43,057 nucleotides of DNA from an uncultured bacterium (lineage in GTDB: Bacteria > UBP6 > UBA1177), in contig CAJOMF010000042.1 of NCBI GenBank assembly GCA_905235605.1, forward strand, positions 1 to 43,057. The letters are read 5' to 3'. Shown here piece by piece: positions 1 to 9,132 of this stretch (positions within the stretch are counted from its first letter, which is position 1; every line of letters begins with the position of its first letter). A program made the translations under genes and the position numbers. The notes below the pieces were generated by a model that did no database searches, was not told the origin of the DNA, and worked only from the letters and a program-made list of their open reading frames with translations.

Positions 1-228
1 CTCGATCAGCACTTTTGTTGACGGGATGTAGGCATCGATAAAACTTGTGTGACCGAGTTTGATCCTTTTTTCAAATTGAATCGAATCTTCAGGATTTACA
101 ATACCGAAAACATCACGCAGAAGAGAAGTCCAAAACGCCTGCGTGTCTTGTTTTTCGTCGCCCCGGCCGCACCATTTTGCCGAAAATTCCCTTGCTGCTT
201 TTTTCTGATTTATGCCGCTTTTCGCCAT
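1..228 (-). CDS. N-terminal part of MmeI-like type IIL restriction-modification / class I SAM-dependent DNA methyltransferase (truncated by window edge)
   Basis: Reverse complement of 1..228 is open with an ATG start: MAKSGINQKKAAREFSAKWCGRGDEKQDTQAFWTSLLRDVFGIVNPEDSIQFEKRIKLGHTSFIDAYIPSTKVLIE. The pattern AAxEFxxxWxGxGxExxxTQxFWxxLLxxVFG...FEKxxxxxxTxFIDxYIPxTKVLIE is characteristic of MmeI-type N-terminal domains. Absent from the ORF track because there is no stop in the window. Confidence 0.75.
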   Translation of the reverse strand, partial: MAKSGINQKKAAREFSAKWCGRGDEKQDTQAFWTSLLRDVFGIVNPEDSIQFEKRIKLGHTSFIDAYIPSTKVLIE

Positions 229-370
229 ATTTTGCTCCGCTAATCAAAATTAAAGCAAAAGATTGTAGCAATAAAAAAGCAGAAAACAAGTTTTAGAATG
301 TTTTTTGTCCAAAATTATTTTAGTGATTTTTAAATGACAATGCAAAAATGCTTATGCTGTAGAAAAACTT

Positions 371-1132
371 TCAGAACTCTATTTTTAATCCGTCTATGGC
401 CGGAACAACGTTTTCCGGCACTTTTTTCAGAGTTTCTTCGTAGTCGAAAGTATGGTTCATGTGGGTGAGATATGCTCTTTCGGGCGAAATATATTTTATC
501 AGATCGAGAATTTCATCGAAGCTGAAGTGTGTCGGGTGCTTTTTCTGGACAGTCGATGAAATTGCCAGTATTTTCACACCTTTAACTTTGTCGAGTTCTT
601 CAGGTTCTATCGAATTTATGTCGGCAAGAAGCGCGAAATCCTTGAAGCGCAGGCTTGTTACGACGGTTTCGCCGTGTTTGTGACGTATCGGCATAAGTGT
701 CAGATTCTTGAAAGTTAGCGGCTCTTTTTCAACAAAAACCGGCTTCAGAAAGGGTCTCGGCAGATATTCATTTTCGAAAAAAAGGTAAGGGAAGCGCTGC
801 TGAGCGATCTCGAAAGTTTCGCGGCTCAAAAAGAAGGGGAGAGGTTCGTCATTTCTGAAAGAAGCCATACGCAGATCGTCGATTCCGGCAAAGTGGTCGC
901 TGTGGGCATGCGTGAGCCAGCCTGCATCAATGTGAGAAACCTTCGATTTTAAAAGCTGCTGCCTGATTTCGTAAGGAAAATCGATCTGCAAAACAGTATC
1001 TTCTTCGATCAGAGTCATCGAAAACCGGGTGCGGCGGTTACGTTCGTCAGTAAGTTTGCAGACATCGCAGTCGCAGAAAAGCTGCGGAACTCCGGTCGAT
1101 GAGCCGTTGCCGTTGAAAATTACCGTCGTCAC
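371..1132 (-). CDS. MBL-fold metallo-hydrolase, PhnP-like
   Basis: NGNGSSTGVPQLFCDCDVC start and THAHSDHFAGIDDLR metallo-beta-lactamase motif; 253 aa. Confidence 0.85.
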   Translation of the reverse strand: MTTVIFNGNGSSTGVPQLFCDCDVCKLTDERNRRTRFSMTLIEEDTVLQIDFPYEIRQQLLKSKVSHIDAGWLTHAHSDHFAGIDDLRMASFRNDEPLPFFLSRETFEIAQQRFPYLFFENEYLPRPFLKPVFVEKEPLTFKNLTLMPIRHKHGETVVTSLRFKDFALLADINSIEPEELDKVKGVKILAISSTVQKKHPTHFSFDEILDLIKYISPERAYLTHMNHTFDYEETLKKVPENVVPAIDGLKIEF

Positions 1133-2346
1133 TTGAACAATCCCTTTAAAAAGGTTACAATTTTCGAACGCTGCCGTTCGTTCAGCGCGCGCTCCAAGTC
1201 TTCTATCAGGTTGTTTTTCTGTTTGATTTTTTCCTGAAGATCATGAACTTTCTTTGTCAGTCTCGCTATTGTTTCTTCAGGAGTTTCATTCTGCGGAATG
1301 ACTTCTTCAGGTTCATCAGCCTCTTCCGTCTTTCCGGTCTCAGCCTTTGTTTCTTCAGCAGGCTCTTCTTTGATTTCCTGAATTTCCTGCTGCGGCTCCT
1401 CTGCCGGAGAGGCGTTCTCTTTTGTTTCTTCAGTTTCTTCGTGATCCTCAGGCTCGTTCTCCGGTGTTTCAGATTTTTCCGGCGTGCTTTCATCTTCTGG
1501 TGCAGTTTCGGCTGAAAGCATCAGCTCGTTTCGTTTTTTCTCAAGTTCTGCCGGTTCCAGACATGAAAAAGGATGTTCCAGATCCCATGACTGGTGACTG
1601 TCTCCGTCTTTGAAAACAAATATGATTTTCATTGAGGATTTCATCCGGCAGAATTCCTCGACATCCTTTTTGGAAGGGATGATTGTGGAGGTGTATTCTT
1701 TGCGGACCCCGCTGTATTCGATGATAATGTCGAAAAACGGCTGCGGACAGTTCTGTATGCAGGAACAGAGCAGTATCTTTATTGAAGGAGGGACCTCGTC
1801 GGCAAGAAGCCATGTAACAAGCTCCCTGTGCTCGTCAAAAGTCGTTATTGCGCCGAATTTATTGAGATAATCCTGTATTTTGATGACTTTTACGTTTGTC
1901 TGTTTCGGCTGCACAGGCTCAAAAGAGATCAGATTGCGCGTCGCCGGTTTCGGGTCGATGTTGTGAGTAAAACAGAAAGCTTTGATCGAAGATTTTTTCG
2001 CGCTGAGATACTGCTGTTTGGATGCTTCGTCGAAGCAGATATTGTTGTGCTCATCTATTGAAAATTTGGTGTTGCCCATGATGAAAAACATCAAGGTTTT
2101 CGACTGTTTGTTAAGAAAAAACGGAAGGTAGGGATATTCGGAATCGAGCTTTTTAAACCAAGCTTTGCATTGCGGTTCCTGCAGCTTGAGTGCAAGTTCG
2201 AACGATTTCAATTCACCGAATTTTATAGAGATATTGCTTTCGTTTTCGGCAGAAAGCCTGCTGTCGGGGGCAATCTTGTCGAGACAGGTTTTTATTTTTG
2301 AAATATCACCCTTCAAAATATCTTCCAGGGTAACTTTTATCTCCAT
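1129..2346 (-). CDS. Hypothetical protein with Glu/Lys/Pro-rich low-complexity region and C-terminal coiled coil
   Basis: 405-aa ORF; 4-nt stop/start overlap with the downstream MBL gene (1129-1132); C-terminal ETPENEPEDHEETEETKENASP... then a heptad-like segment. Confidence 0.7.
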   Translation of the reverse strand: MEIKVTLEDILKGDISKIKTCLDKIAPDSRLSAENESNISIKFGELKSFELALKLQEPQCKAWFKKLDSEYPYLPFFLNKQSKTLMFFIMGNTKFSIDEHNNICFDEASKQQYLSAKKSSIKAFCFTHNIDPKPATRNLISFEPVQPKQTNVKVIKIQDYLNKFGAITTFDEHRELVTWLLADEVPPSIKILLCSCIQNCPQPFFDIIIEYSGVRKEYTSTIIPSKKDVEEFCRMKSSMKIIFVFKDGDSHQSWDLEHPFSCLEPAELEKKRNELMLSAETAPEDESTPEKSETPENEPEDHEETEETKENASPAEEPQQEIQEIKEEPAEETKAETGKTEEADEPEEVIPQNETPEETIARLTKKVHDLQEKIKQKNNLIEDLERALNERQRSKIVTFLKGLFK

Positions 2347-2423
2347 TTTTTACTCCGTTTTCATTCCAGCAAAAACCGGTTTTTCTTACCACAAACAAGA
2401 AAGGTTTTCCAGTGTTTTATCGC

Positions 2424-3917
2424 CTATTTTGAGTTTATTCTGTTTTTGTGGCGGTTGTAGAGAAGCATTGCCGCAATCGAAAGAATGCCGAAGGATGAAA
2501 GGACTATCCAGATTTTCCACGGAGCGTAGGCATCCCAGAGAAGCTGATTCGCCGCATACTTGTCAAGGCCTGTAAGTTCCTGAAAATACGGGAAGAAATC
2601 GAAAGTATCGATGTTCATTTTCGCAATGGTTTCAGGCAGAAGGTTATCGGGATTCGCCGCTTTGTAGTCATCAACGACTTTCACAAGTGTTTCAAGCGGG
2701 ACTTTTTTGACGTCTAAAAGATACTGCTTCGTGATCTGAAGTTTGTTCGCGAAAGCGTCGTAAAGCGGGCCTGAAACGACGTTTCCGACGATCCAGCCGA
2801 CCGCGAAGGGAATGTTTGAAAGTCCCATGTAGAGCGCTTTTTTGTCAGCCGGCGCGTTTACTCCGATGTATTCGCTGAATTTGGGCGAGCAGGTCATTTC
2901 ACCTAAGCTGAAAAAGGCGATGCAGATCGCAGTGACAACGCCTGCCATCGTGATCCCGGCGCAGAAAAAGGCGATCGTCGTGAGGCAGATCCCGGCGGTT
3001 ATTGCGACGAGACGCGGGAATTTGCCGGTGACGACGCTCCACGGAACGACGAAAAGGACGATGCAGAGCGAATTGATGTTGATGAACTGCTCCGCTTTGA
3101 CGCTGCCGTTATCGGTCATGAAGGCAGGCAGGATCTTTGCCAGAGCGCGGCTGTCGGTCCACTGGTCGATGAAATTGGGGTAGAGATCCCAAAGCTGCAT
3201 GAACATGAGCCAGAAACCGCTGAAAATAAGGAGAAAGATCATGAAATCCCTGTCTTTCAGCGCGGTCCATGTGTCGTTGAGCGCATCTTTTGCGGACTTC
3301 GCAGCCTTCAATTTATCGGGCTCTTTGAAGAAAAATGTCGCAGGAATATAGTTGAGAGCAGTGACTATCGCCGCCGCGTAGAAAACATAGCTCCAGGTGT
3401 AGCCGTCGGTGTCGTTTCCGCGCAGAGTGCTCGCCATGACGGGAGCCATGAGACCTCCGATGTTTACGACCCAGTAGAAAATGCCGTAACCGACAGAGCT
3501 GTTTTCCTCAGTAACGGAACTTGCGACCGTACCCTGTATCGGCGGCTTGAAAATGGCGGTTCCCGTTCCGACAGCGATACCTGCGAGCATCATGCTCCAG
3601 AAACCTGCCGCGTTCGCCATGAGGATGTAGCCGAAAACATTGGTCGTAAAGGCAATGTAAAGGCTTTTGCGGTAGCCCAGATAGTTGGCAAAAGAGCCGC
3701 TCAGCATCGGGATAAGGCTCTGACACGCCGCCCAGACACCGAAAATAAGCCCTTTTTCGGTGAAAGTGAGCCCGAGCCCGTGTTTGTCGGCAGTCGCTAT
3801 CATCCAGAGCGGAAGAACAGCACGGACCGAGAAAAACGCGAGCCGCTCGAACATCTCCATGATGTTTGCGATCCAGAAATTCCTCTGAAACCCTGTGACT
3901 TGTGATTTGAAACTCAT
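2424..3917 (-). CDS. MFS transporter, POT/peptide-transporter-like
   Basis: 497 aa polytopic; FWIANIMEMFERLAFFSVRAVLPLWM and GTGTAIFKPPIQGTVASS resemble POT-family signatures. Confidence 0.75.
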   Translation of the reverse strand: MSFKSQVTGFQRNFWIANIMEMFERLAFFSVRAVLPLWMIATADKHGLGLTFTEKGLIFGVWAACQSLIPMLSGSFANYLGYRKSLYIAFTTNVFGYILMANAAGFWSMMLAGIAVGTGTAIFKPPIQGTVASSVTEENSSVGYGIFYWVVNIGGLMAPVMASTLRGNDTDGYTWSYVFYAAAIVTALNYIPATFFFKEPDKLKAAKSAKDALNDTWTALKDRDFMIFLLIFSGFWLMFMQLWDLYPNFIDQWTDSRALAKILPAFMTDNGSVKAEQFININSLCIVLFVVPWSVVTGKFPRLVAITAGICLTTIAFFCAGITMAGVVTAICIAFFSLGEMTCSPKFSEYIGVNAPADKKALYMGLSNIPFAVGWIVGNVVSGPLYDAFANKLQITKQYLLDVKKVPLETLVKVVDDYKAANPDNLLPETIAKMNIDTFDFFPYFQELTGLDKYAANQLLWDAYAPWKIWIVLSSFGILSIAAMLLYNRHKNRINSK

Positions 3918-3926
3918 ATCGACCTC

Positions 3927-5591
3927 TCAATAAAAATGCTGCTGCTTTATATCGGAATAACGCTTTGTCGGCAAGATTTTTGACCCTCTATCCTTCAACT
4001 CGTGCAGATTTTCTGCAAGACGGCTCTGTGCATCGGGATCGCGCATGTCGTAGAGCCAGTTGCGGTCGAAACACTCTGTTACCTGCTGATTTCCCCGTGA
4101 ACCGATCAGAAGGCTGTAAAATTTTGTCCCCTTCTCTTTTTCAGCCGCGACCGCCTCTTTCAGCTCATCGGAAAAAGGGCGCATTATGAAATCGGAGACC
4201 ACGAGGACATCTGCGTTTCTGTAATTTTCCGTATGCAGCATTTCTGCCGCATGCTCCAGAGCATCTGTCGGGTCGGTCCCGCCGTTGAACGACATCCTCA
4301 GGAACCGGACAAGCCTTGCAAGGGCCTCTTTCGTGTTGAACTCACTCAGATCAAGTGTCTCGATCTTTGTTGAAAAAGAGATCAGATAACATTTTCTCTC
4401 TTCTTTGACCGCGATTTTTGCAAGCGCAAAAGTTATTGTTTTTGCTATCTTTTCCGGCATGCCGTGCATTGAACCGCTCGTATCGGCGCAGATGATTACG
4501 GGGCCTTTCCGTTCATTGACTTTTATTTCCTCTTCCTCTGTCGAATGTTCTTCCCGACAGCTTCTGACCCGGTTCGTATAGGCGTATGAAAGGAGTTTTT
4601 TCTCGGCAAATTTCTGCGCGAAACAGATTTTCGCCGACGGATTCTGCGACATGGCGAGTTCTGACGGAAGCACTGAAGATATGGCTCCGCCGAGACTCAG
4701 CCCCGATATCTGCCCTCTGTATGCCGGTTTCGGATGGAATTCGGTTTTTATCCCGATTTTGTCGCGAAGTTCTTTTTCATACCGTTCGCTTTCTGCGTTC
4801 TGCCGTCCGATGAGAGCGGCAAGCTCCTGCAATGATCTGTTGTTTTCAAGCAGGTCAGCGAAATTTTGCAGGACTTCAAAGCCAGAATCGCTTAAGACAC
4901 TGCCGGAAAGACTCCACAGAAGTCCTGAATTTTTGGTGAAAGATGAAAGCAGATCCTCAAGTTTTTTAAACTGTTCTATTTTTTTATAGAGTTCTTTGAG
5001 ATAATCCTTTCTCCTTTTTTCCGTCTGTTCGAGCTGCCATGCGGCGTGGCGCACCGTAAGAGAATTTTTCAGGTCGTTTTTCAAATTGCGGGCCAGAGTT
5101 TCGAGTTCGGCATTCTTACTTTTAAGCAGTCCGGCATAAAAGCCGAAGTCTGCCGAATTGTTCCTGCCTGTCGCGGTCCTGTAAAGATTTTCCACGTATT
5201 TATGCAGGTTTGCAAAAAGAGCTTCATTGCTGACAGAATCAGTTTTAAGCAGAAAAACGTTTTCCTCATAAAAGGGATTATCGGGATTTTCCAGGTCGGT
5301 TTCATCGTAAGTTTCCGAAAGTATCTCCAGGATCTCGGCTTGGATCTCAGAGCTCAGCACGGAATGAGTCGCTGCGAAATCAAGAAGTTCCTTCTGCTTC
5401 CGGTTTTCCGCCAGAATGAATTTTCCGGCCTCTTTTGCAGCGGCATTGTCGGCAAAAGCGAGCTTTTCCGAATCGTCAAGCGACGGATCAAAAGCATCGG
5501 AGAGGCTTTGCGCAAGAGCCTTTCTTTCCGTTTCTCCGCCGAAAGCGGAAGAGCCGAACTTTATGAATCTGCGGATTTTATTGTTTTTCAT
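3927..5591 (-). CDS. VWA domain protein, ViaA/CoxE-like
   Basis: MIDAS motif VIICADTSGSMHGM; directly downstream of a RavA-like ATPase with a short overlap; start taken at MKNNKIRRF (5591). Confidence 0.8.
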   Translation of the reverse strand: MKNNKIRRFIKFGSSAFGGETERKALAQSLSDAFDPSLDDSEKLAFADNAAAKEAGKFILAENRKQKELLDFAATHSVLSSEIQAEILEILSETYDETDLENPDNPFYEENVFLLKTDSVSNEALFANLHKYVENLYRTATGRNNSADFGFYAGLLKSKNAELETLARNLKNDLKNSLTVRHAAWQLEQTEKRRKDYLKELYKKIEQFKKLEDLLSSFTKNSGLLWSLSGSVLSDSGFEVLQNFADLLENNRSLQELAALIGRQNAESERYEKELRDKIGIKTEFHPKPAYRGQISGLSLGGAISSVLPSELAMSQNPSAKICFAQKFAEKKLLSYAYTNRVRSCREEHSTEEEEIKVNERKGPVIICADTSGSMHGMPEKIAKTITFALAKIAVKEERKCYLISFSTKIETLDLSEFNTKEALARLVRFLRMSFNGGTDPTDALEHAAEMLHTENYRNADVLVVSDFIMRPFSDELKEAVAAEKEKGTKFYSLLIGSRGNQQVTECFDRNWLYDMRDPDAQSRLAENLHELKDRGSKILPTKRYSDIKQQHFY

Positions 5592-7278
5592 CCGCTGCCT
5601 CCCTGCCTGCATACAGTTTCCGTTCTTTTTTCAATCTTATTCCGGCATCTTCAAGCTGCTTCAGCGAATCGTTTACCGGAGCAAGGATAAGATCGCAGAA
5701 TTTCTGTTCCGCAAAGATATTCTGCCTGAAAGATCTGCTCTGAGCCGCTTTGAAATCACACACTTCTTTAAGAGAAGAGTTGATGGCGGCGAGGATCTTC
5801 TCATACCACTGCGTGTCGGCTTTTTTCCGGCGGAACTCGAAGGACTCTCTGTTTTCAAAAACTTCGGGGTTTTTAATCAGACCTTTTCCTTTGATCGTCC
5901 TGAATTTTACGGAACACTCCTGCGTAACGTTGTTTGACGAGTTTATCCAGCTCAACTTTTGTGCCGGAATATCGAGTTTGAGGGAAAGTCCGCCTCTTTC
6001 AGCGAGCCGGTTTTTCTCGACGCTGTAGTAATCGCCGTTTGGAGCAATGAATCTGATGTTGTAGTATGCTCTTCTGTTCCGGCCGTAAAAATCGGGAACG
6101 GCTACTGGCAGATTGACGGAACGGACCAGTTCGCATGTCTCGCTCCCGTCAGCCATAACTACTTTTTCCACTTCGAATCTGTCCTCTTCCGTTTTGTAAA
6201 ACAGTTTCAGTATGCTGTCGTGGAAATTTTTGATCATTTCATTTATCTCATTTATGTCGAAGTAAAAGGCCTCCCCGTACTGCCGCAATATTTCTCCAAT
6301 GATTTCAGAACTTTCATCGCATTGTTTAGCAGTGTTCCAGATGCAGTATCCGATAAGCGGACAGTCCATAAGACCGACTGAATCACGTCCGTTCAGAAAT
6401 GCGCTCGTTTTGAGGATGCGGACGATTTTTTTCCAGCGGCGGTCCGAAACGTAGTAGGTTTCGTCCTCTCCGTGGTCCTTATCCGAATTGCGGAGCGCGA
6501 GTTCTTTTCTGACGGATGTGATCACCTTTTTCACCTCAGGACCGAGTTCTATCCTATCGATTTCGCTCTGCCAGCTTTCCACTTCGGAAAAACTGAGCAG
6601 GAATGATGCGGTTCCGGCAGGGATTTCCTGTTTTCTCTCTCTGCCGTCAACGACTTTGAAAAAATCATCTTCGTTTGAGACGGGATTGACCGGCACGCGC
6701 AGGATGAATCTGTCCCAAAGTGCCTCAAGTCCGCGGTTTTTCTCGGGAAGTTCGTTGGATGCCGCGGCAAGGGAAACGAGCGGAACTCTTTCGATTTTGT
6801 TTCCGTTGTGGAAGATCCTTTCGTTCACGATGGTGAGAAGCGTGTTAAGGATCGCGGGGCCGCTTTTCCATATCTCATCCAGAAATGCGACTTTCGCACT
6901 CGGAAGATAACCGGCCGTCTGGCGTATGTAGCGGCTCGGCTTCTCGTTGAGAGCCGAAAGATCGACAGGTCCGCAGATCTCGTCGGGAGTCGAAAACTCG
7001 TTCATCAGATATTCGAAATATCCGCCGTTTTCGGTATCAGGCACGCCGTCTCTGTAAAAATCGCTGAACGCAGCAGCAATGCGGCGGCTTATCATGCTTT
7101 TCGCAGTCCCCGGAAGTCCGAGAAAGAAAATGCTTTCGCCTGCAACAGCGGAAAGAAGCGCGAGACGCACCGCCTCGTCCTTGCCGTAAAGGCCGCGCTT
7201 CAAATAGGAAAGAAGATTTCTGATCCTCTCCGGCAGATTTTTTCTTTCGACAGATGCTTTTTCTTCAATTTTTGACAT
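5578..7278 (-). CDS. MoxR-family AAA+ ATPase, RavA-like
   Basis: LYGKDEAVRLALLSAVAGESIFFLGLPGTAKSMISRRIA (Walker A), VAFLDEIWKSGPAILNTLLTIVNER (Walker B); long C-terminal region; paired with VWA gene. Confidence 0.85.
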   Translation of the reverse strand: MSKIEEKASVERKNLPERIRNLLSYLKRGLYGKDEAVRLALLSAVAGESIFFLGLPGTAKSMISRRIAAAFSDFYRDGVPDTENGGYFEYLMNEFSTPDEICGPVDLSALNEKPSRYIRQTAGYLPSAKVAFLDEIWKSGPAILNTLLTIVNERIFHNGNKIERVPLVSLAAASNELPEKNRGLEALWDRFILRVPVNPVSNEDDFFKVVDGRERKQEIPAGTASFLLSFSEVESWQSEIDRIELGPEVKKVITSVRKELALRNSDKDHGEDETYYVSDRRWKKIVRILKTSAFLNGRDSVGLMDCPLIGYCIWNTAKQCDESSEIIGEILRQYGEAFYFDINEINEMIKNFHDSILKLFYKTEEDRFEVEKVVMADGSETCELVRSVNLPVAVPDFYGRNRRAYYNIRFIAPNGDYYSVEKNRLAERGGLSLKLDIPAQKLSWINSSNNVTQECSVKFRTIKGKGLIKNPEVFENRESFEFRRKKADTQWYEKILAAINSSLKEVCDFKAAQSRSFRQNIFAEQKFCDLILAPVNDSLKQLEDAGIRLKKERKLYAGREAADEKQ

Positions 7279-7323
7279 GGTTTCCTCCTGATGTGGTTAT
7301 TGAATGTTTGTATATTCGGATCA

Positions 7324-7407
7324 TTATCTCGATAAAAGTGTATTCCGAGCGCACTTTATCTTGATAAAAATGTATTCTGAGCACACTTTTATCTTGATAA
7401 AAATGTT
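7324..7407. promoter_or_regulatory. Tandem palindromic operator-like array upstream of ravA-like gene
   Basis: About 2.5 copies of atctYgataaaaRtgtattcYgagcRcacttt (7326-7357, 7358-7390, 7391-7407). Palindromic cores TTATC-TC-GATAA (7324-7335), TTTATC-TT-GATAAA (7355-7368), TTTTATC-TT-GATAAAA (7387-7402). Confidence 0.65.
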
Positions 7408-7499
7408 GTGGCGCTACACAAAAAGCGAGTTATTCCTTAAAAGAGGGTTGTTTTATTGTGCGGTTTGGGGAGAATGTGGTTAGCTAAAAATCGTGGTAT

Positions 7500-9113
7500 T
7501 TAAAATAATAAATCTTCCAAATCCAGATCTTCTAACAAATCTTCCCCAAATAAATCTTTCAACTCCGAAACATTCAAACACAATTTTCTTTCCAAATCCG
7601 TAACAATATCCTTTTTCACTAAAAGAAGTCCTCTTGGACGATCGGAATTAGATTTAAAAAGTTCACCATCCGGAAATCTTACTACATCTCTTTCAAAAAC
7701 CACTTTCAGTTCTGAGCTTATAAAGAAAGTACTTTCCCTAAAACCCCGTGCTTTTTCTACATCGTATCTTTCAGACAAAGCCCAATAAACACCGTCAGGA
7801 ATCCCTGAACCTTTTTGTTTACAAATCCATTTTAATTCATCTATGGTAGGAAGTCTCCCAAAATTAAGGAGTTTTATAATATTACAAACATCACGAGATC
7901 TGACGTTGTTAATTATTATTAGCGAGAAATTATTTAAACATTCTTTTGCATCTTGGTATTTTTTGATGTGACCAAACATTTTAGCAGCTTTTTTCCAGTT
8001 TTTCAAATTCCTTTGTTCTTTAGCCTGCTCATAAATACATTGCTTGATCCTATCAATATATCCCTGTGCACCTGGAAAATCTTTAATAGATTCAAATAGT
8101 TCAAGAGATTCAACTAATTCGTCCACATCTTTTTTGTCAGCAGATTCAAATATATTTTGTGCCTTATCATATATGGCTTTTTTCTTTGCCCTTTCCGCTT
8201 CTCCCAAACATTGTTGTTTCAAAGAGTCTGCTTCATTAAATCCTTTAATTTTGTCAAAAATATTTGCAACGGCTTTAAAATCATATTCTGTTTTGGCTAC
8301 ATTCTTCTTTTCTTCGGCCGTTTCATAGATACTTTTCTTGATTTGCTCGATATATTTCTGAACATCCGGATAATTTTGAATATATTTAAATATTTCAAGA
8401 GCTTCAACTAATTTGTCTATATCCTTTTTTTCGTTAGCAGAATTGAATATATTTACTCCTTTACTATATTTAGCATTGTCCGAACATTGTCTCTGCAAAT
8501 CATTTGATTGGCAAAAATTTGGAATTTTATTAAAAACATCAGCAAGTTTACTCCACTCATCTACTGTTTTTGCTGATTTCATTTTTTCTTTGGCCGTTTC
8601 ATAGATACATTGCTTGATATTATCAATATATCCATGTGCATCGGGAAAATATTTTTTAATAGATTCAAATTTTGTAAGAGCTTTCGCGAGTCCTTCTATA
8701 TCTGCAGCGGTATAAGCAGGTTCAAATATCTTTATTGCATCATTATAGATTCCTTCATTCTCATCTTCCTCATCCTCGACACTTGTTGCTATACTCCATG
8801 GTTCACGTAAGAGTTCAAAAGGTGCGTCCCAATATATTACAGATGCACTTTTATTTTCTCTTGGTTTATTATCGGTAATTTTAACAAAAGTAGCTGTTTC
8901 ATTGTTGAGATCAACACTAGCGTTATAACCCGCAGCAAGCCAGCCTGATTTTGCCTGCGTATGGCTATTATCCCACCATGCGTCATGTTCTCTGGCACTT
9001 GGAGGTAAATCACTTCCGATTATTTTTTCAATCTCTTGAAACGTCAGAGTCACAAATTGTTCTTTTGATTCTTTCAAGTGATCGCATAGGGGAGCATATT
9101 TACTAATTCTCAT
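7500..9113 (-). CDS. DUF7662-like N-terminal domain fused to TPR-like helical repeats and a C-terminal domain
   Basis: N-term VTLTFQEIEKIIGSDLPPSAREHDAWWDNSHTQAKSGWLAAGYNASVDLNNETATFVKI; repeats of IFESADKKDVDELVESLELFESIKDFPGAQGYIDRIKQCIYE type; GGGAGGT Shine-Dalgarno upstream of 9113. Confidence 0.75.
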   Translation of the reverse strand: MRISKYAPLCDHLKESKEQFVTLTFQEIEKIIGSDLPPSAREHDAWWDNSHTQAKSGWLAAGYNASVDLNNETATFVKITDNKPRENKSASVIYWDAPFELLREPWSIATSVEDEEDENEGIYNDAIKIFEPAYTAADIEGLAKALTKFESIKKYFPDAHGYIDNIKQCIYETAKEKMKSAKTVDEWSKLADVFNKIPNFCQSNDLQRQCSDNAKYSKGVNIFNSANEKKDIDKLVEALEIFKYIQNYPDVQKYIEQIKKSIYETAEEKKNVAKTEYDFKAVANIFDKIKGFNEADSLKQQCLGEAERAKKKAIYDKAQNIFESADKKDVDELVESLELFESIKDFPGAQGYIDRIKQCIYEQAKEQRNLKNWKKAAKMFGHIKKYQDAKECLNNFSLIIINNVRSRDVCNIIKLLNFGRLPTIDELKWICKQKGSGIPDGVYWALSERYDVEKARGFRESTFFISSELKVVFERDVVRFPDGELFKSNSDRPRGLLLVKKDIVTDLERKLCLNVSELKDLFGEDLLEDLDLEDLLF

Positions 9114-9132
9114 TTTAAACCTCCCTCAAATT

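Noticed and set aside
49-243. 64-aa plus-strand ORF
   Set aside because: Opposes the MmeI-like N-terminus, which has far better protein-level support.
5046-5690. 214-aa plus-strand ORF
   Set aside because: Lies antisense to the VWA gene with its well-supported MIDAS motif; reads as a shadow ORF.
7324-7407. Possible CRISPR array
   Set aside because: Only about 2.5 contiguous direct repeats with no unique spacers between them and no cas genes; better explained as an operator array.
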